Shown: positions 11,515 to 21,729, numbered from the stretch's first letter. The stretch: DNA of 64,000 nucleotides from Pseudomonas koreensis (GCF_024169245.1 NZ_JALJWP010000001.1:1-64000), one strand, 5' to 3'. A program made the numbers and translations. Notes: generated by a model not told the origin, from the sequence alone.

Positions 11515-13050
11515 ATGTCCACCTCTACCTTGCGTACGCCCCTTCTCTCCGAGATCTATGACGTTGCCGTGATCGGCGGCGGGATCAATGGCGTGGGGAT
11601 CGCAGCGGATGCCGCCGGTCGCGGTCTTTCGGTGTTCCTTTGCGAAAAAGATGACCTGGCCAGCCACACCTCGTCGGCCAGCAGCAAGCTGATCCACGGG
11701 GGCTTGCGCTATCTCGAACATTACGAATTCCGTCTGGTGCGCGAAGCACTGGCCGAGCGCGAAGTGCTGCTGGCCAAGGCGCCGCACATCGTCAAACCGA
11801 TGCGTTTCGTCCTGCCGCACCGTCCGCACCTGCGCCCGGCATGGATGATCCGTGCCGGCCTGTTCCTTTACGACAACCTCGGCAAGCGCGAAAAGTTGCC
11901 AGGTTCGAAAAGTCTGAAGTTTGGCGCCGACAGCGCGCTGAAAAGCGAAATCAGGAAAGGCTTCGAATACTCCGACTGCTGGGTTGATGACGCCCGCCTC
12001 GTCGTATTGAACGCCATGGCTGCGCGTGAGAAAGGCGCCCACGTACACACCCAGACCCGCTGTGTCAGTGCCCGACGCACCAAGGGCCTGTGGCATCTGC
12101 ATCTGGAGCGCGCCGACGGCAGCCTGTTTTCGATCACCGCAAAAGCGCTGGTGAATGCCGCCGGCCCGTGGGTTGCCAAATTCATCCGCGACGACCTGAA
12201 GATGGAGTCGCCGTACGGCATCCGTTTGATTCAGGGCAGCCACGTCATCGTGCCGAAACTGTACGAAGGCGAGCACGCGCACATTCTGCAAAACGAAGAT
12301 CAGCGTATCGTCTTCACCATTCCGTACCTGAACCACTTCACCCTGATCGGCACCACCGACCGCGAATACACCGGCGACCCGGCGAAAGTGGCGATCACCG
12401 AAAGCGAAACCGATTACCTGCTGAAAGTGGTCAACGCCCACTTCAAGAAGCAAGTCAGCCGCGAAGACATCCTGCACAGCTACTCGGGTGTACGTCCGCT
12501 GTGCAACGACGAATCCGACAACCCGTCCGCCGTCACCCGCGATTACACCCTGGCGCTGTCGGGCAACGCTGAAGAAGCGCCGCTGCTGTCGGTGTTCGGC
12601 GGCAAGCTGACTACGTATCGCAAACTCGCCGAGTCGGCGATGGCGCAGTTGATGCCGTTCTTCACCCAGATGCGCCCGAGCTGGACCGCCACCGCCACGC
12701 TACCCGGCGGCGAAGACATGACCACGCCAGAGGCCCTGAGCGCGCGGATTCGCGACAAGTTCGATTTCGTCCCGACGGAAATCGCCCGGCGCTGGGCCGT
12801 CACTTACGGCAGCCGCACCTGGCGCATGCTTGAAGGCGTGGAAACGCTGGCCGACATGGGTGAGCACATCGGCGGCGGTCTCTACACCCGTGAAGTCGAT
12901 TACCTGTGCAGCGAAGAGTGGGCGACCACGGCGCATGACATTCTGTGGCGCCGTACCAAGCTTGGGTTGTTCACCACACCGGACGAGCAGCAGAAGCTGG
13001 CGACGTATCTGGGCAAGGTCGAGCAGAACCGGAAGATCGAGGCGGCTTGA
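11515..13050 (+). CDS. glpD: Aerobic glycerol-3-phosphate dehydrogenase
   Basis: 511 aa FAD enzyme at the inner membrane face. It oxidises G3P to dihydroxyacetone phosphate and passes electrons to quinone. FAD dinucleotide fold VIGGGINGVGIAADAAGRG near residue 19, SSASSKLIHGGLRYLE near residue 58, FSVFGGKLTTYRKLAE-like block near residue 365, and the C-terminal DAO domain are present. Length is normal. It is the last gene of the glp cluster; glpM, its usual Pseudomonas neighbour, is 10 kb further on in this window. Confidence 0.97.
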   Translation: MSTSTLRTPLLSEIYDVAVIGGGINGVGIAADAAGRGLSVFLCEKDDLASHTSSASSKLIHGGLRYLEHYEFRLVREALAEREVLLAKAPHIVKPMRFVLPHRPHLRPAWMIRAGLFLYDNLGKREKLPGSKSLKFGADSALKSEIRKGFEYSDCWVDDARLVVLNAMAAREKGAHVHTQTRCVSARRTKGLWHLHLERADGSLFSITAKALVNAAGPWVAKFIRDDLKMESPYGIRLIQGSHVIVPKLYEGEHAHILQNEDQRIVFTIPYLNHFTLIGTTDREYTGDPAKVAITESETDYLLKVVNAHFKKQVSREDILHSYSGVRPLCNDESDNPSAVTRDYTLALSGNAEEAPLLSVFGGKLTTYRKLAESAMAQLMPFFTQMRPSWTATATLPGGEDMTTPEALSARIRDKFDFVPTEIARRWAVTYGSRTWRMLEGVETLADMGEHIGGGLYTREVDYLCSEEWATTAHDILWRRTKLGLFTTPDEQQKLATYLGKVEQNRKIEAA

Positions 13051-13072
13051 TCTTCGCCCCATCGCTTGAACG

Positions 13073-13106
13073 AAAGCCCCTGAATTGTGAGATTCAGGGG
13101 CTTTTT
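13073..13106 (+). terminator. Rho-independent terminator after glpD
   Basis: Stem AAGCCCCTGAAT / ATTCAGGGGCTT with a short loop and TTTTT tail, 23 nt after the glpD stop. Confidence 0.9.
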
Positions 13107-13128
13107 GTTGTGCCCGCAAGATCCACCC

Positions 13129-13377
13129 CCCCTCACCCCAGCCCTCTCCCCCCAAGGGGGCGAGGGGGAAAGGGAGCAGATTGGGGAAATTCTCAAGTCC
13201 GGCGCTCGCGGGAAGGAGCCATCCGGGTGGAATTCAAATCCTGGGGTGAGGGAGGAAGGAAGCGGTGTGAGTGCTTTTTCACGACTTGAGTTCGGCGCGG
13301 GATGTCAGGTCGGCGAAGCTCGCAGGAACAACTCGGTCAGTCCCCTCTCCCTCCGGGAGAGGGTTGGGGTGAGGGGC
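13129..13377. repeat. Composite intergenic repeat, copy 1
   Basis: About 250 bp bounded by inverted CCCTCACCCCAGCCCTCTCC and GGAGAGGGTTGGGGTGAGGG arms. The right end carries the block CTCGGTCAGTCCCCTCTCC, shared with the other copies at 23421-23655 and 38991-39150. There is no coding sense in the middle. The 13051-13385 gap holds only this and the glpD terminator. Confidence 0.8.
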
Positions 13378-13385
13378 TTTTGATT

Positions 13386-14288
13386 TCAGCGCCCCAGATG
13401 CGCCAATAGAAAATCGATAAACACCCGCGATTTCTGCGGCAGATGCGGCGTATCAGGAAACACCAGGCTGATCGGCTGTGACGGCAGCGAGTATTCCGGC
13501 AACACGCGCACCAGATGCCCGCAGGCCAAATCGTCTTCAACCATCCACGCCGGCAACACCGACACCCCCAGCGACGACAAGGTCATCGAACGAATCGCCG
13601 TCGAGGAATTTGACTGGAATTGACTCGTGCCACTGACCTCGACCCCCTCCCCCACACCATCGCGTAAAACCCACTGCGTCGGCGCCAGCAAATTGCTGTT
13701 GGCAATCCACGGTACGGCATTGAGATCCTGCGGCGTTTTTACCGGATGGCGGGCCAGAAACCCTTCAGTCGCCACCAGCACAATGTCATAGTCCGCCAGT
13801 TTCCGGCTTTTGAACGCCGAGTCCGGCAGATTGCCCAGGCGAACCACCAGATCCAGCCGTTCGGCAAGCAGATCATTGAGCGAAGAGTTGAAGTCGTAGC
13901 ACAGGCGGATGTGCGGATAGCGCTCGGCGAACAGCGGAATCAGCGGCAGGATGAATCGCTCGCCGTATTCACTGGTGGAACTGATCCGCAACGTTCCCGA
14001 AACGCGCTTTGTGCCGTGCATCACCCTGTCGAAGGCTGTGTCGATATCGGCAACGATGGTTTTGAATTCGTTGTAAAAGCTCTGCCCCGCCTCGGTCAGC
14101 GACACAGCACGACTGTTGCGCATCAGCAGAGTTGTAGACAACGCCGCTTCCAGCGTTTTGATGTGCAGGCTGACCATGGCCCGGCTGAGGGTCAGATGGC
14201 TCGCAGCCTTGGTGAACGAACCCAGTTCGACGATCGCCAGAAACGTCTGCACCCGATTCAAGTGCGTGTGCAGGGCGCCCTGCGTCAC
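13386..14288 (-). CDS. LysR family transcriptional regulator
   Basis: 300 aa. The winged HTH is at about residues 8-66 (FLAIVELGSFTKAASHLTLS), followed by the periplasmic-binding-protein-like effector domain. It belongs to the AaeR/CrgA-like branch, judging by VSGTLRISSTSEYGERFI. GTG start with an AAGGG ribosome site. Divergent from the MFS exporter across 91 bp, so it probably controls that pair. Its effector is unknown. Confidence 0.92.
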   Translation of the reverse strand: MTQGALHTHLNRVQTFLAIVELGSFTKAASHLTLSRAMVSLHIKTLEAALSTTLLMRNSRAVSLTEAGQSFYNEFKTIVADIDTAFDRVMHGTKRVSGTLRISSTSEYGERFILPLIPLFAERYPHIRLCYDFNSSLNDLLAERLDLVVRLGNLPDSAFKSRKLADYDIVLVATEGFLARHPVKTPQDLNAVPWIANSNLLAPTQWVLRDGVGEGVEVSGTSQFQSNSSTAIRSMTLSSLGVSVLPAWMVEDDLACGHLVRVLPEYSLPSQPISLVFPDTPHLPQKSRVFIDFLLAHLGR

Positions 14289-14379
14289 GGTTCAATCCCT
14301 TCAAACATTGTGTTCAGCCCCATTGCATCGACGGCCGGAGTCTATCGCCCCTATGCTCGACGACAAAGGGGAAAACAGC

Positions 14380-15732
14380 ATGAGTTACCGCTATAAAGTC
14401 GCGTCGGTGTTCCTGCTCGGCTTCTTTATCGACTGCATCAACATCTTCATGTCGGCGGTGGCGCTGCCCAGTCTGTCGGCAACGTTGCACGTCAACAGCT
14501 CAGCGGTGGCGTGGGTTGGCAATGCTTACATTCTCGGCCTGACGCTGATCGTTCCGGTGAGCACCTGGCTGGCCGCACGCTTGGGCAGCCGCGAAATTCT
14601 GACGGCCTCGATGTTGCTGTTTGCAGCGGCGGTGTGGCTGTGCGGCCAGGCAGACAGCTTCGAGGAACTGGTGATCTGGCGCTTCGTCCAGGGCATCGGC
14701 GGCGGCCTGTTGATTCCGGTCGGGCACGCGCTGACGTTCAATCTGTTCCAAGGTGAGCAACGGGCGAAAATATCCACGCTGGTGATGGCCGTCGCACTGA
14801 TCGCACCGGCGATTTCACCCACCGTGGGCGGCCTCATTGTCGACCTCAGCTCCTGGCGCTGGGTGTTTTACAGCAACATTCCGTTTTCGCTGCTTGCCGC
14901 CGCGCTGTCCTGGTTGTGGATCAGGGAAAGCCGACCCGCCGAACTTCAGCGTCCGGATATCCAGGGCCTGTTGCTGGTCAGCTCGGCGCTCGCCAGTCTA
15001 CTGATGGGGATGTCGCTGTACGGCGGCGACTATCCGCCATGGCCAGCGCTGGGTTTTGTCATTGCGGGGCTGATATTCGTCGCGCTGTATCTGCTGCACT
15101 ACCGCCGCTGCAACAACCCGATCATCGACTTGAGCCTGCTCAGAAGCAAAAAACTCAGCACGTCGATTTTCATCTATTACGCGATTCCGGGCGTGTTCAC
15201 CGGGGTCAACCTGATGAGCATTTTCTACCTGCAGAGCACCCTGCACTTCAGCGCCCGGCTGACGGGAATGTTCATGCTCGTCTACGCCATCGGTGCGTTC
15301 ATTGCGATGACCATTTGCGGACGGGTCTACAACCGGGTCGGCGCCAGGCGCCTGTTCACCCTCGGCATGCTGTTGCACAGCGCCGGCATTGCCACGTTGG
15401 TGCTGGTCAGTGCGCCAGGTGATCAGTGGATCATCGTGATCGCTTACAGCCTGATGGGCATCGGTGGCGGCATCGGTGCCAATACCGCGCAGACCACATC
15501 GATGATGGATTTCACCGACGGCGACATGCACAAGGCCAGTGTCATCTGGAACATCAATCGCCAGATGTCTTTCAGCCTCGGTGCCGCACTGTTTCTGATG
15601 ATCTTCAATGTGCTGCTCCAGCAGCTCGACACTACGCAGGCCTATCACGCGACTTTCGCGATCGCAGCGCTGGTCGGTCTGTTACCGCTGTTGCAAATGA
15701 ATCAACTGCCCCCTGCAAAGGAACGCCCATGA
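14380..15732 (+). CDS. MFS transporter, DHA2-like exporter
   Basis: 450 aa inner-membrane major facilitator with about 12-14 hydrophobic segments. Motif A-like sequence LAARLGSREIL follows TM2, and motif C-like GIGGGLLIPVG and GGIGANTAQTTSMM are seen, as in drug-H+ antiporters. The ATG at 14380 follows an AAAGGGGA ribosome site. An in-frame upstream ATG exists at 14353. The stop overlaps the next start (ATGA). Substrate unknown; divergence from a LysR gene suggests an inducible efflux unit. Confidence 0.9.
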   Translation: MSYRYKVASVFLLGFFIDCINIFMSAVALPSLSATLHVNSSAVAWVGNAYILGLTLIVPVSTWLAARLGSREILTASMLLFAAAVWLCGQADSFEELVIWRFVQGIGGGLLIPVGHALTFNLFQGEQRAKISTLVMAVALIAPAISPTVGGLIVDLSSWRWVFYSNIPFSLLAAALSWLWIRESRPAELQRPDIQGLLLVSSALASLLMGMSLYGGDYPPWPALGFVIAGLIFVALYLLHYRRCNNPIIDLSLLRSKKLSTSIFIYYAIPGVFTGVNLMSIFYLQSTLHFSARLTGMFMLVYAIGAFIAMTICGRVYNRVGARRLFTLGMLLHSAGIATLVLVSAPGDQWIIVIAYSLMGIGGGIGANTAQTTSMMDFTDGDMHKASVIWNINRQMSFSLGAALFLMIFNVLLQQLDTTQAYHATFAIAALVGLLPLLQMNQLPPAKERP

Positions 15733-16139
15733 CAAAGAATCTGATCGAACTGGCCGAACACAGTATTCACCACATCCACGAGCTGATCCTCCGGGTATTC
15801 ACCGATGCCGACGGCAATGGCGCCGCGAGCATCGAGCCGTTGATGCAGGCATTTGCTGGAGATTTCAGCATGGTTGGCATCTCGGCGATCCCGTTGAACC
15901 GGCCCGAGGTCGAGCAGCTGTTCAGGAGTGCCGTGGGCGCCAAGAAGGGACTCGATATCGAGATCAGCGATGTGCACACGGTTTGGCAGCAGGACGGGAC
16001 GCTGGCCGTGAGCTACGTAGAAACCCATCGTTTGAACGGCGCTGAACATTCGCGAGTGTCGGTGGCGATCCTGAGCGCGCAGCCAGCCGGGCTGAAGTGG
16101 CTGTATTTGCATGAAACGCCACTGAACCGGGAGTCTTGA
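15729..16139 (+). CDS. NTF2-like (SnoaL/nuclear transport factor 2 fold) protein
   Basis: 136 aa, translationally coupled to the exporter by an ATGA overlap. The pattern of an initial helix pair, AFAGDFSMVGI, then curved-sheet strands ending in LKWLYLHETPL is typical of NTF2-like proteins, which may be enzymes or ligand binders. No catalytic residues can be named with confidence. Coupling suggests it binds or modifies the exported compound. Confidence 0.6.
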   Translation: MTKNLIELAEHSIHHIHELILRVFTDADGNGAASIEPLMQAFAGDFSMVGISAIPLNRPEVEQLFRSAVGAKKGLDIEISDVHTVWQQDGTLAVSYVETHRLNGAEHSRVSVAILSAQPAGLKWLYLHETPLNRES

Positions 16140-16158
16140 ACCTGTACGCTACGAGTCA

Positions 16159-16172
16159 TTCGGTTTTCCGAA
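16159..16172. promoter_or_regulatory. AauR-type binding site 1
   Basis: TTCGGTTTTCCGAA is a perfect match to the TTCGGNNNNCCGAA motif I recall being reported for AauR of P. putida. It lies 121 bp upstream of the sigma-54 promoter, a normal activator distance. Confidence 0.75.
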
Positions 16173-16189
16173 CGCGACTCCACAGTCGA

Positions 16190-16203
16190 TTCGGTTAACC
16201 GGA
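16190..16203. promoter_or_regulatory. AauR-type binding site 2
   Basis: TTCGGTTAACCGGA, one mismatch from the same motif, starts exactly 31 bp after site 1. This is about three helical turns, so both sites face the same side of the DNA. Confidence 0.7.
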
Positions 16204-16279
16204 TCAGATCCTCATAAAATCGCTGTCACAAATCTTTAATAACGTTACAAAACAATAACTTAATCTATGACGCCTGCTC

Positions 16280-16295
16280 TGGCACGAGTCATGCT
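16280..16295 (+). promoter_or_regulatory. Sigma-54 promoter of aatJ
   Basis: TGGCACGAGTCATGCT matches the -24/-12 consensus (TGGCACG-N4-TTGCT, one mismatch, A for the first T of TTGC). It is 118 bp before the aatJ ATG and downstream of two AauR-type sites. The linked regulator is an NtrC-type activator, which needs sigma-54. Confidence 0.75.
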
Positions 16296-16412
16296 CTACA
16301 CTCTCTCGACGAATGCCTGCTGTGCCAACACTTCAGGAGCCGTCAGGCATTCGAAGCACAAAAAGGGCCGATAAACTGGCTCCATAAAAAAAACAATGTC
16401 GAGGAAAATTTG

Positions 16413-17327
16413 ATGCGCATCGTTCCCCATATCCTGGGCGCAGCCATTGCTGCCGCTCTGATCAGCACGCCAGTTTTCGCCGCCGAGCTCACCGGCACCC
16501 TGAAGAAGATCAAAGAGTCCGGTGTCATCACCCTGGGCCACCGTGACGCCTCCATTCCGTTCTCCTACATCGCTGATGCTTCCGGCAAGCCGGTCGGCTA
16601 CTCGCACGATATCCAGCTGGCCATCGTCGAAGCGATCAAGAAAGACCTCGACCTGCCGAACCTGCAAGTCAAATACAACCTCGTTACCTCGCAAACCCGT
16701 ATCCCGCTGGTGCAGAACGGCACCGTGGACGTCGAGTGCGGTTCGACCACCAACAACGTCGAGCGTCAGCAGCAGGTCGACTTCTCCGTCGGCATCTTCG
16801 AAATCGGTACCCGTCTTCTGTCCAAGAAAGACTCCAAGTACAAGGATTTCGACGATCTGAAAGGCAAGAACGTCGTGACCACCGCCGGCACCACCTCCGA
16901 GCGCATCCTCAAGGCGATGAACGCTGACAAGCAGATGGGCATGAACGTCATCTCCGCCAAAGACCACGGCGAGTCGTTCCAGATGCTGGAATCGGGCCGT
17001 GCCGTTGCGTTCATGATGGACGACGCCCTGCTCGCCGGCGAAGCCGCCAAGGCCAAGAAAGCCGCCGATTGGGAAGTGACCGGCACGCCACAGTCGTACG
17101 AAATCTACGGCTGCATGATGCGCAAAGGCGATGCGCCGTTCAAAAAGGCTGTGGATGACGCCATCGTCGCCACCTACAAATCGGGCGAAATCAACAAGAT
17201 CTACGAGAAGTGGTTCATGCAGCCGATTCCGCCAAAAGGCCTGAACCTGAACTTCCCGATGAGCGACGAGCTCAAGAACCTGATCGCCAATCCGACCGAC
17301 AAAGCGGCTGACGACAAGAAGTCCTGA
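16413..17327 (+). CDS. aatJ: Glutamate/aspartate ABC transporter, periplasmic binding protein
   Basis: 304 aa SBP family 3 protein. It binds acidic amino acids in the periplasm and hands them to the AatQM permease. A Sec signal peptide of about 24 residues ends ...PVFA before AELTGTL. The family pattern GVITLGHRDASIPFSY and the ligand-site DVECGSTTNN and GTTSER are present. ATG preferred over a TTG one codon upstream. First gene of aatJQMP-aauSR under a sigma-54 promoter. A hairpin after it separates it from the permease genes. Confidence 0.95.
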   Translation: MRIVPHILGAAIAAALISTPVFAAELTGTLKKIKESGVITLGHRDASIPFSYIADASGKPVGYSHDIQLAIVEAIKKDLDLPNLQVKYNLVTSQTRIPLVQNGTVDVECGSTTNNVERQQQVDFSVGIFEIGTRLLSKKDSKYKDFDDLKGKNVVTTAGTTSERILKAMNADKQMGMNVISAKDHGESFQMLESGRAVAFMMDDALLAGEAAKAKKAADWEVTGTPQSYEIYGCMMRKGDAPFKKAVDDAIVATYKSGEINKIYEKWFMQPIPPKGLNLNFPMSDELKNLIANPTDKAADDKKS

Positions 17328-17343
17328 TTTTCTGACTAACCTT

Positions 17344-17377
17344 ATCCCCTGAGGAGGCGCCTGCCTTTTCAGGGGAT
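17344..17377 (+). promoter_or_regulatory. Intercistronic hairpin after aatJ
   Basis: Inverted repeat ATCCCCTGA ... TCAGGGGAT with a 16-nt loop and no T-tract. This placement, in a 200-bp gap after the binding-protein gene, fits an mRNA-stabilising or partial-termination hairpin giving more AatJ than permease. Confidence 0.6.
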
Positions 17378-17527
17378 GGTCACTCCCTGCTGGCATTTTT
17401 CTGGAAACACTCGAACCGGTGGCTGTCGAGCCGATCGCGTGTGCCCGGTCTTTGAAAAAAGACTGGGGAGGGAACGGAGTTCCCCAGGCGGGCACTTGTA
17501 CATCGATCGAATCGAGGGGAGACCCTA

Positions 17528-18274
17528 ATGAATTACAACTGGGACTGGGGCGTGTTCTTCAAGTCCACCGGCGTGGGCAGCGAGACATATCTCGACTGGT
17601 TCATCTCCGGTCTGGGCTGGACCATCGCCATCGCCGTCGTGGCGTGGATCATCGCCCTGCTGCTTGGCTCGCTGCTGGGCATCATGCGCACCGTACCGAA
17701 CCGCATCGTATCGGGCATTGCGACCTGCTACGTCGAGCTGTTCCGTAACGTGCCGCTGCTGGTGCAGCTGTTCATCTGGTACTTCCTGGTGCCCGATCTG
17801 CTGCCGCCGGATCTGCAGGAGTGGTACAAGCAGGACCTCAACCCGACCACTTCGGCCTACCTGAGCGTTGTCGTTTGCCTCGGTCTGTTCACCGCCGCCC
17901 GTGTCTGCGAGCAAGTGCGCACCGGTATCCAGGCGCTGCCCCGTGGCCAGGAATCCGCCGCCCGCGCGATGGGTTTCAAACTGCCGCAAATCTACTGGAA
18001 CGTGCTGCTGCCCCAGGCCTACCGGATCATCATTCCGCCGCTCACCTCGGAATTCCTCAACGTGTTCAAGAACTCCTCCGTGGCGTCCTTGATCGGTCTG
18101 ATGGAATTGCTGGCGCAGACCAAACAGACCGCCGAGTTCTCGGCCAACCTGTTCGAAGCGTTCACCCTGGCGACGCTGATCTATTTCACCCTCAACATGA
18201 GCCTGATGCTGCTGATGCGCCTGGTCGAGAAGAAAGTCGCGGTGCCCGGCCTGATCTCCGTGGGGGGTAAATAA
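17528..18274 (+). CDS. aatQ: Glutamate/aspartate ABC transporter permease (GltJ-like)
   Basis: 248 aa HisM-family inner-membrane permease with about five TM segments and the EAA loop (QESAARAMGFKLPQIYWNVLLPQA) that docks on the ATPase. The N-terminal YNWDWGVFF is typical of GltJ/AatQ. GAGGGGAG ribosome site. Its stop shares one base with the next start (TAATG). Confidence 0.94.
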   Translation: MNYNWDWGVFFKSTGVGSETYLDWFISGLGWTIAIAVVAWIIALLLGSLLGIMRTVPNRIVSGIATCYVELFRNVPLLVQLFIWYFLVPDLLPPDLQEWYKQDLNPTTSAYLSVVVCLGLFTAARVCEQVRTGIQALPRGQESAARAMGFKLPQIYWNVLLPQAYRIIIPPLTSEFLNVFKNSSVASLIGLMELLAQTKQTAEFSANLFEAFTLATLIYFTLNMSLMLLMRLVEKKVAVPGLISVGGK

Positions 18275-18945
18275 TGGAATTCGATTTCAGTGGCATCGTC
18301 CCGGCCATTCCCGGCTTGTGGAACGGCATGGTGATGACCCTCAAGCTGATGGCCATGGGCGTGATCGGCGGGATGATTCTCGGCACGATCCTCGCGCTGT
18401 GCCGTCTGTCACACAACAAGTTGCTGTCGAGCGTTGCTGGCGCTTACGTCAACTATTTCCGCTCGATTCCGCTGCTGCTGGTGATCACCTGGTTCTACCT
18501 GGCGGTGCCGTTCGTGCTGCGCTGGATCACCGGCGAAGACACGCCGATCGGCGCGTTCACCTCCTGCGTCGTGGCGTTCATGATGTTCGAAGCGGCGTAC
18601 TTCTGCGAGATCGTCCGTGCCGGTGTGCAGTCGATTTCCAAAGGCCAGATGGGTGCTGCGCAAGCACTGGGCATGAACTACGGGCAGATGATGCGCCTGA
18701 TCATCCTGCCGCAGGCGTTCCGCAAGATGACCCCGCTGTTGCTGCAGCAGAGCATCATCCTGTTCCAGGACACCTCGCTGGTCTACACCGTAGGCCTGGT
18801 GGACTTCCTCAACGCCTCGCGCGCCAGCGGCGACATCATCGGCCGCTCCAATGAGTTCCTGATTTTCGCCGGTCTCGTGTACTTCATCATCAGCTTCGCC
18901 GCCTCGCGGCTGGTCAAGCGTCTGCAGAAAAGGTTCGCCGTATGA
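18274..18945 (+). CDS. aatM: Glutamate/aspartate ABC transporter permease (GltK-like)
   Basis: 223 aa second permease of the heterodimer, with an EAA loop [26 protein letters not shown] around residue 120. GGGGTAA serves as ribosome site inside aatQ. Its stop overlaps the aatP start (ATGA), so both are translationally coupled. Confidence 0.94.
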   Translation: MEFDFSGIVPAIPGLWNGMVMTLKLMAMGVIGGMILGTILALCRLSHNKLLSSVAGAYVNYFRSIPLLLVITWFYLAVPFVLRWITGEDTPIGAFTSCVVAFMMFEAAYFCEIVRAGVQSISKGQMGAAQALGMNYGQMMRLIILPQAFRKMTPLLLQQSIILFQDTSLVYTVGLVDFLNASRASGDIIGRSNEFLIFAGLVYFIISFAASRLVKRLQKRFAV

Positions 18946-19676
18946 TCTCTATCAAAAACATCAACAAGTGGTATGGGGACTTCCAGGTGCTGACTGATTG
19001 CAGCACCGAGGTCAAGAAAGGCGAAGTGATCGTGGTCTGCGGCCCGTCGGGTTCCGGCAAGTCGACGCTGATCAAGTGCGTCAACGCCCTGGAGCCGTTC
19101 CAGAAAGGCGACGTGGTGGTTGACGGCACATCGATCGCCGACCCGAAGACCAACCTGCCGAAACTGCGTTCGCGCGTGGGCATGGTGTTCCAGCATTTCG
19201 AGCTGTTCCCGCACCTGACCATCACCGAAAACCTGACCATCGCGCAGATCAAGGTGCTTGGCCGCAGCAAGGAAGAGGCGACCAAAAAGGGTCTGCAGCT
19301 GCTTGAGCGCGTCGGCCTGTCGGCGCACGCCCACAAGCATCCGGGGCAACTGTCCGGTGGTCAGCAACAGCGTGTGGCGATTGCCCGTGCGTTGGCGATG
19401 GACCCGATCGTCATGCTGTTCGACGAACCGACCTCGGCGCTCGACCCGGAAATGGTCAACGAAGTACTCGACGTGATGGTGCAACTGGCTCACGAAGGCA
19501 TGACCATGATGTGCGTGACCCACGAAATGGGCTTCGCCCGTAAAGTGGCCGACCGGGTGATCTTCATGGACCAGGGCAAGATCATCGAAGACTGCCCGAA
19601 AGAGGAATTCTTCGGCGACATCAGCGCCCGCTCCGAACGCGCGCAGCACTTCCTCGAGAAAATCCTGCAGCACTAA
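18942..19676 (+). CDS. aatP: Glutamate/aspartate ABC transporter ATP-binding protein
   Basis: 244 aa polar-amino-acid ABC ATPase. Walker [10 protein letters not shown] near residue 33, Q-loop VFQHFELFP, signature [15 protein letters not shown], Walker [15 protein letters not shown] and switch His VTHEMGFA. It is the energy-coupling subunit for AatQM. It is followed by a REP pair and then aauS. Confidence 0.96.
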   Translation: MISIKNINKWYGDFQVLTDCSTEVKKGEVIVVCGPSGSGKSTLIKCVNALEPFQKGDVVVDGTSIADPKTNLPKLRSRVGMVFQHFELFPHLTITENLTIAQIKVLGRSKEEATKKGLQLLERVGLSAHAHKHPGQLSGGQQQRVAIARALAMDPIVMLFDEPTSALDPEMVNEVLDVMVQLAHEGMTMMCVTHEMGFARKVADRVIFMDQGKIIEDCPKEEFFGDISARSERAQHFLEKILQH

Positions 19677-19690
19677 CAACCACCACAATA

Positions 19691-19785
19691 CCTGTGGGAG
19701 TGAGCTTGCTCGCGAAGGCGTTTTCTCCATCAACAGTGATGTTGAATGTACCGGCCCCTTCGCGAGCAAGCTCGCTCCCACATGG
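19691..19785. repeat. Paired inverted REP element (GTGGGAGTGAGC class)
   Basis: Arms of 29 bp, CCTGTGGGAGTGAGCTTGCT... at 19691 and its near-complement ending at 19785, in the gap between aatP and aauS. It could attenuate read-through from transporter to regulator genes. Confidence 0.85.
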
Positions 19786-19831
19786 AAAGTGGTGAGCCTG
19801 CAAGTGTTGTGGTTGACCCAAGGCATCTGTG

Positions 19832-21729
19832 ATGAAATGCGACCCCACTCTTTATCGCGCTGCAAAGCCATCACTTGCCGTGAAGCCCCGTCTGATCCGC
19901 CATCTGTTCCTGCCGCCACTGATCATCGCCCTGATGGTCGGACTGGGTTTCATCGGCTTCTGGACCAGTGAACACTTCGGCATCCGCAGCCTCGGCGAGA
20001 ACGGCCAGCGTCAGCTGGAACTGCACGCCCGCGCGGTCGAAAGCGAGATCAGCAAATACACCTACCTGCCCAGCCTGCTGGAACTCGAAACCAGTGTGCC
20101 GCAGTTGCTGGCCGACCCGACCCCGGAGCACCGGCAGACGGTCAACGATTACCTCGAGGGCCTGAACCGCCGCAGCCGCAGTCGGGCCATCTACGTGATG
20201 GACACCACCGGCCGGGTCATGGCCACCAGCAACTGGCGCGATGTCGACAGTTACCTGGGTGAAGACCTGTCCTTTCGCGCCTATTTCAAGGACGCCGTGC
20301 GCGGCCAGCCCGGGCGTTTCTACGGCATCGGCAGCACCAATGGCGAACCCGGTTACTACCTCGCCCATGGCCTCGAAGAGCACGGCAAGATCATCGGTGT
20401 CGCGGTGGTCAAAGTGCGTCTGGAAGCCATGGAAGAACGCTGGCAACGGGCGCGTCTGGAAGCGTTCGTCAGCGATGAGAACGGCATCATCATTCTTTCC
20501 AGCGACCCGGCCAGGCGGCTGAAATCGGTGATCCCGCTGAGCGACGAGATAAAGGAAAAACTCGCGCGCAGCCTGCAGTACTACTGGTTCCCGCTCAACG
20601 AACTGCAACCGCTGGCCCGCGAGACACTGGCCGAAGGTGTGGAAAAACTGACCTTCCCGGCCAACAGCGAATTGCAGCCCGACGAAGACGACATCAGTTA
20701 CCTGGCGCAAACCCGGCTGCTGAGCGACACGCCGTGGAATTTCACCTTGCTCACGCCGTTGCAGGATCTGCGCCGCGAAGCGATCAACCAAGGCATTCTG
20801 GTGGCGGTGGCGTTTGCCCTGTTTGCCTTCCTGCTGATTGCCTGGAACGAGCGGCGCAAAGTCCTCGCCACCCGCCTCGCCGCGCGCGAAGCGTTGCAGG
20901 AAGCCAACAGCCAATTGGAGCGTCGGATTACCGAACGCACCGCCGACTTGCGCGCCAGCAACGAACGGCTGAAGAGTCAGATCCGCGAGCGTCGCCAGGC
21001 CGAAGAGACCTTGCGCCGCGCCCAGGATGAACTGGTGCAGGCCGGCAAACTCGCCGCCATCGGGCAGATGTCGACGAGCATCGCCCATGAATTGAACCAG
21101 CCGCTGGCCGCCATGCGCACGCTGTCGGGCAACACCGTGCGCTTTCTCGAGCGCGGCCAGCTCGACGTCGCCAGCACCAACCTCAAGACCATCAACGACC
21201 TGATCGACCGCATGGGCCGGATCACCGCCAGCCTGCGTTCGTTTGCCCGGCGCGGCGACAACAAGGGTCAGGCCAGTCTCGGCAAAGCCGTCGACGCCGC
21301 GTTGCAAGTGCTCGGCGCGCGCCTGGAACACACCGAGCTGCAGATTCATCGGCAGTTTGCCGACGTGCAGGTGCAGATCGATCAGACCCGCCTCGAACAG
21401 ATCCTCGTCAACCTGATCGGCAACGCCCTCGACGCCATGCATGCGCAACCGCAGCCGCAACTGTGGCTGGAGGGTGAAGAGTTCAACGGCAAGTATCGCC
21501 TGCGGGTGCGCGACAACGGCCACGGCATCGACGCTGAAGCGCGCAAGCATCTGTTCGAACCGTTCTTCACCACCAAACCTGGCGAGCAAGGCCTGGGGCT
21601 GGGTCTGACCCTGTCCGCCAGCCTCGCCGCGGCCACTGGCGGGCACCTGGGTGTCGAACACCCGGCCGGCGGTGGCACCACTTTCGTCCTCAGTTTACCG
21701 TTGGTAAGCCCTCTTCCTGCCGAGCCAAT

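Noticed and set aside
13129..13377. Possible CRISPR-like repeat region
   Set aside because: Only inverted arms with unequal middles, no regular direct repeats and spacers, and no cas genes.
19871..21661. Open frame of about 600 codons opposite aauS
   Set aside because: Shadow of the sensor kinase; no recognisable protein features.
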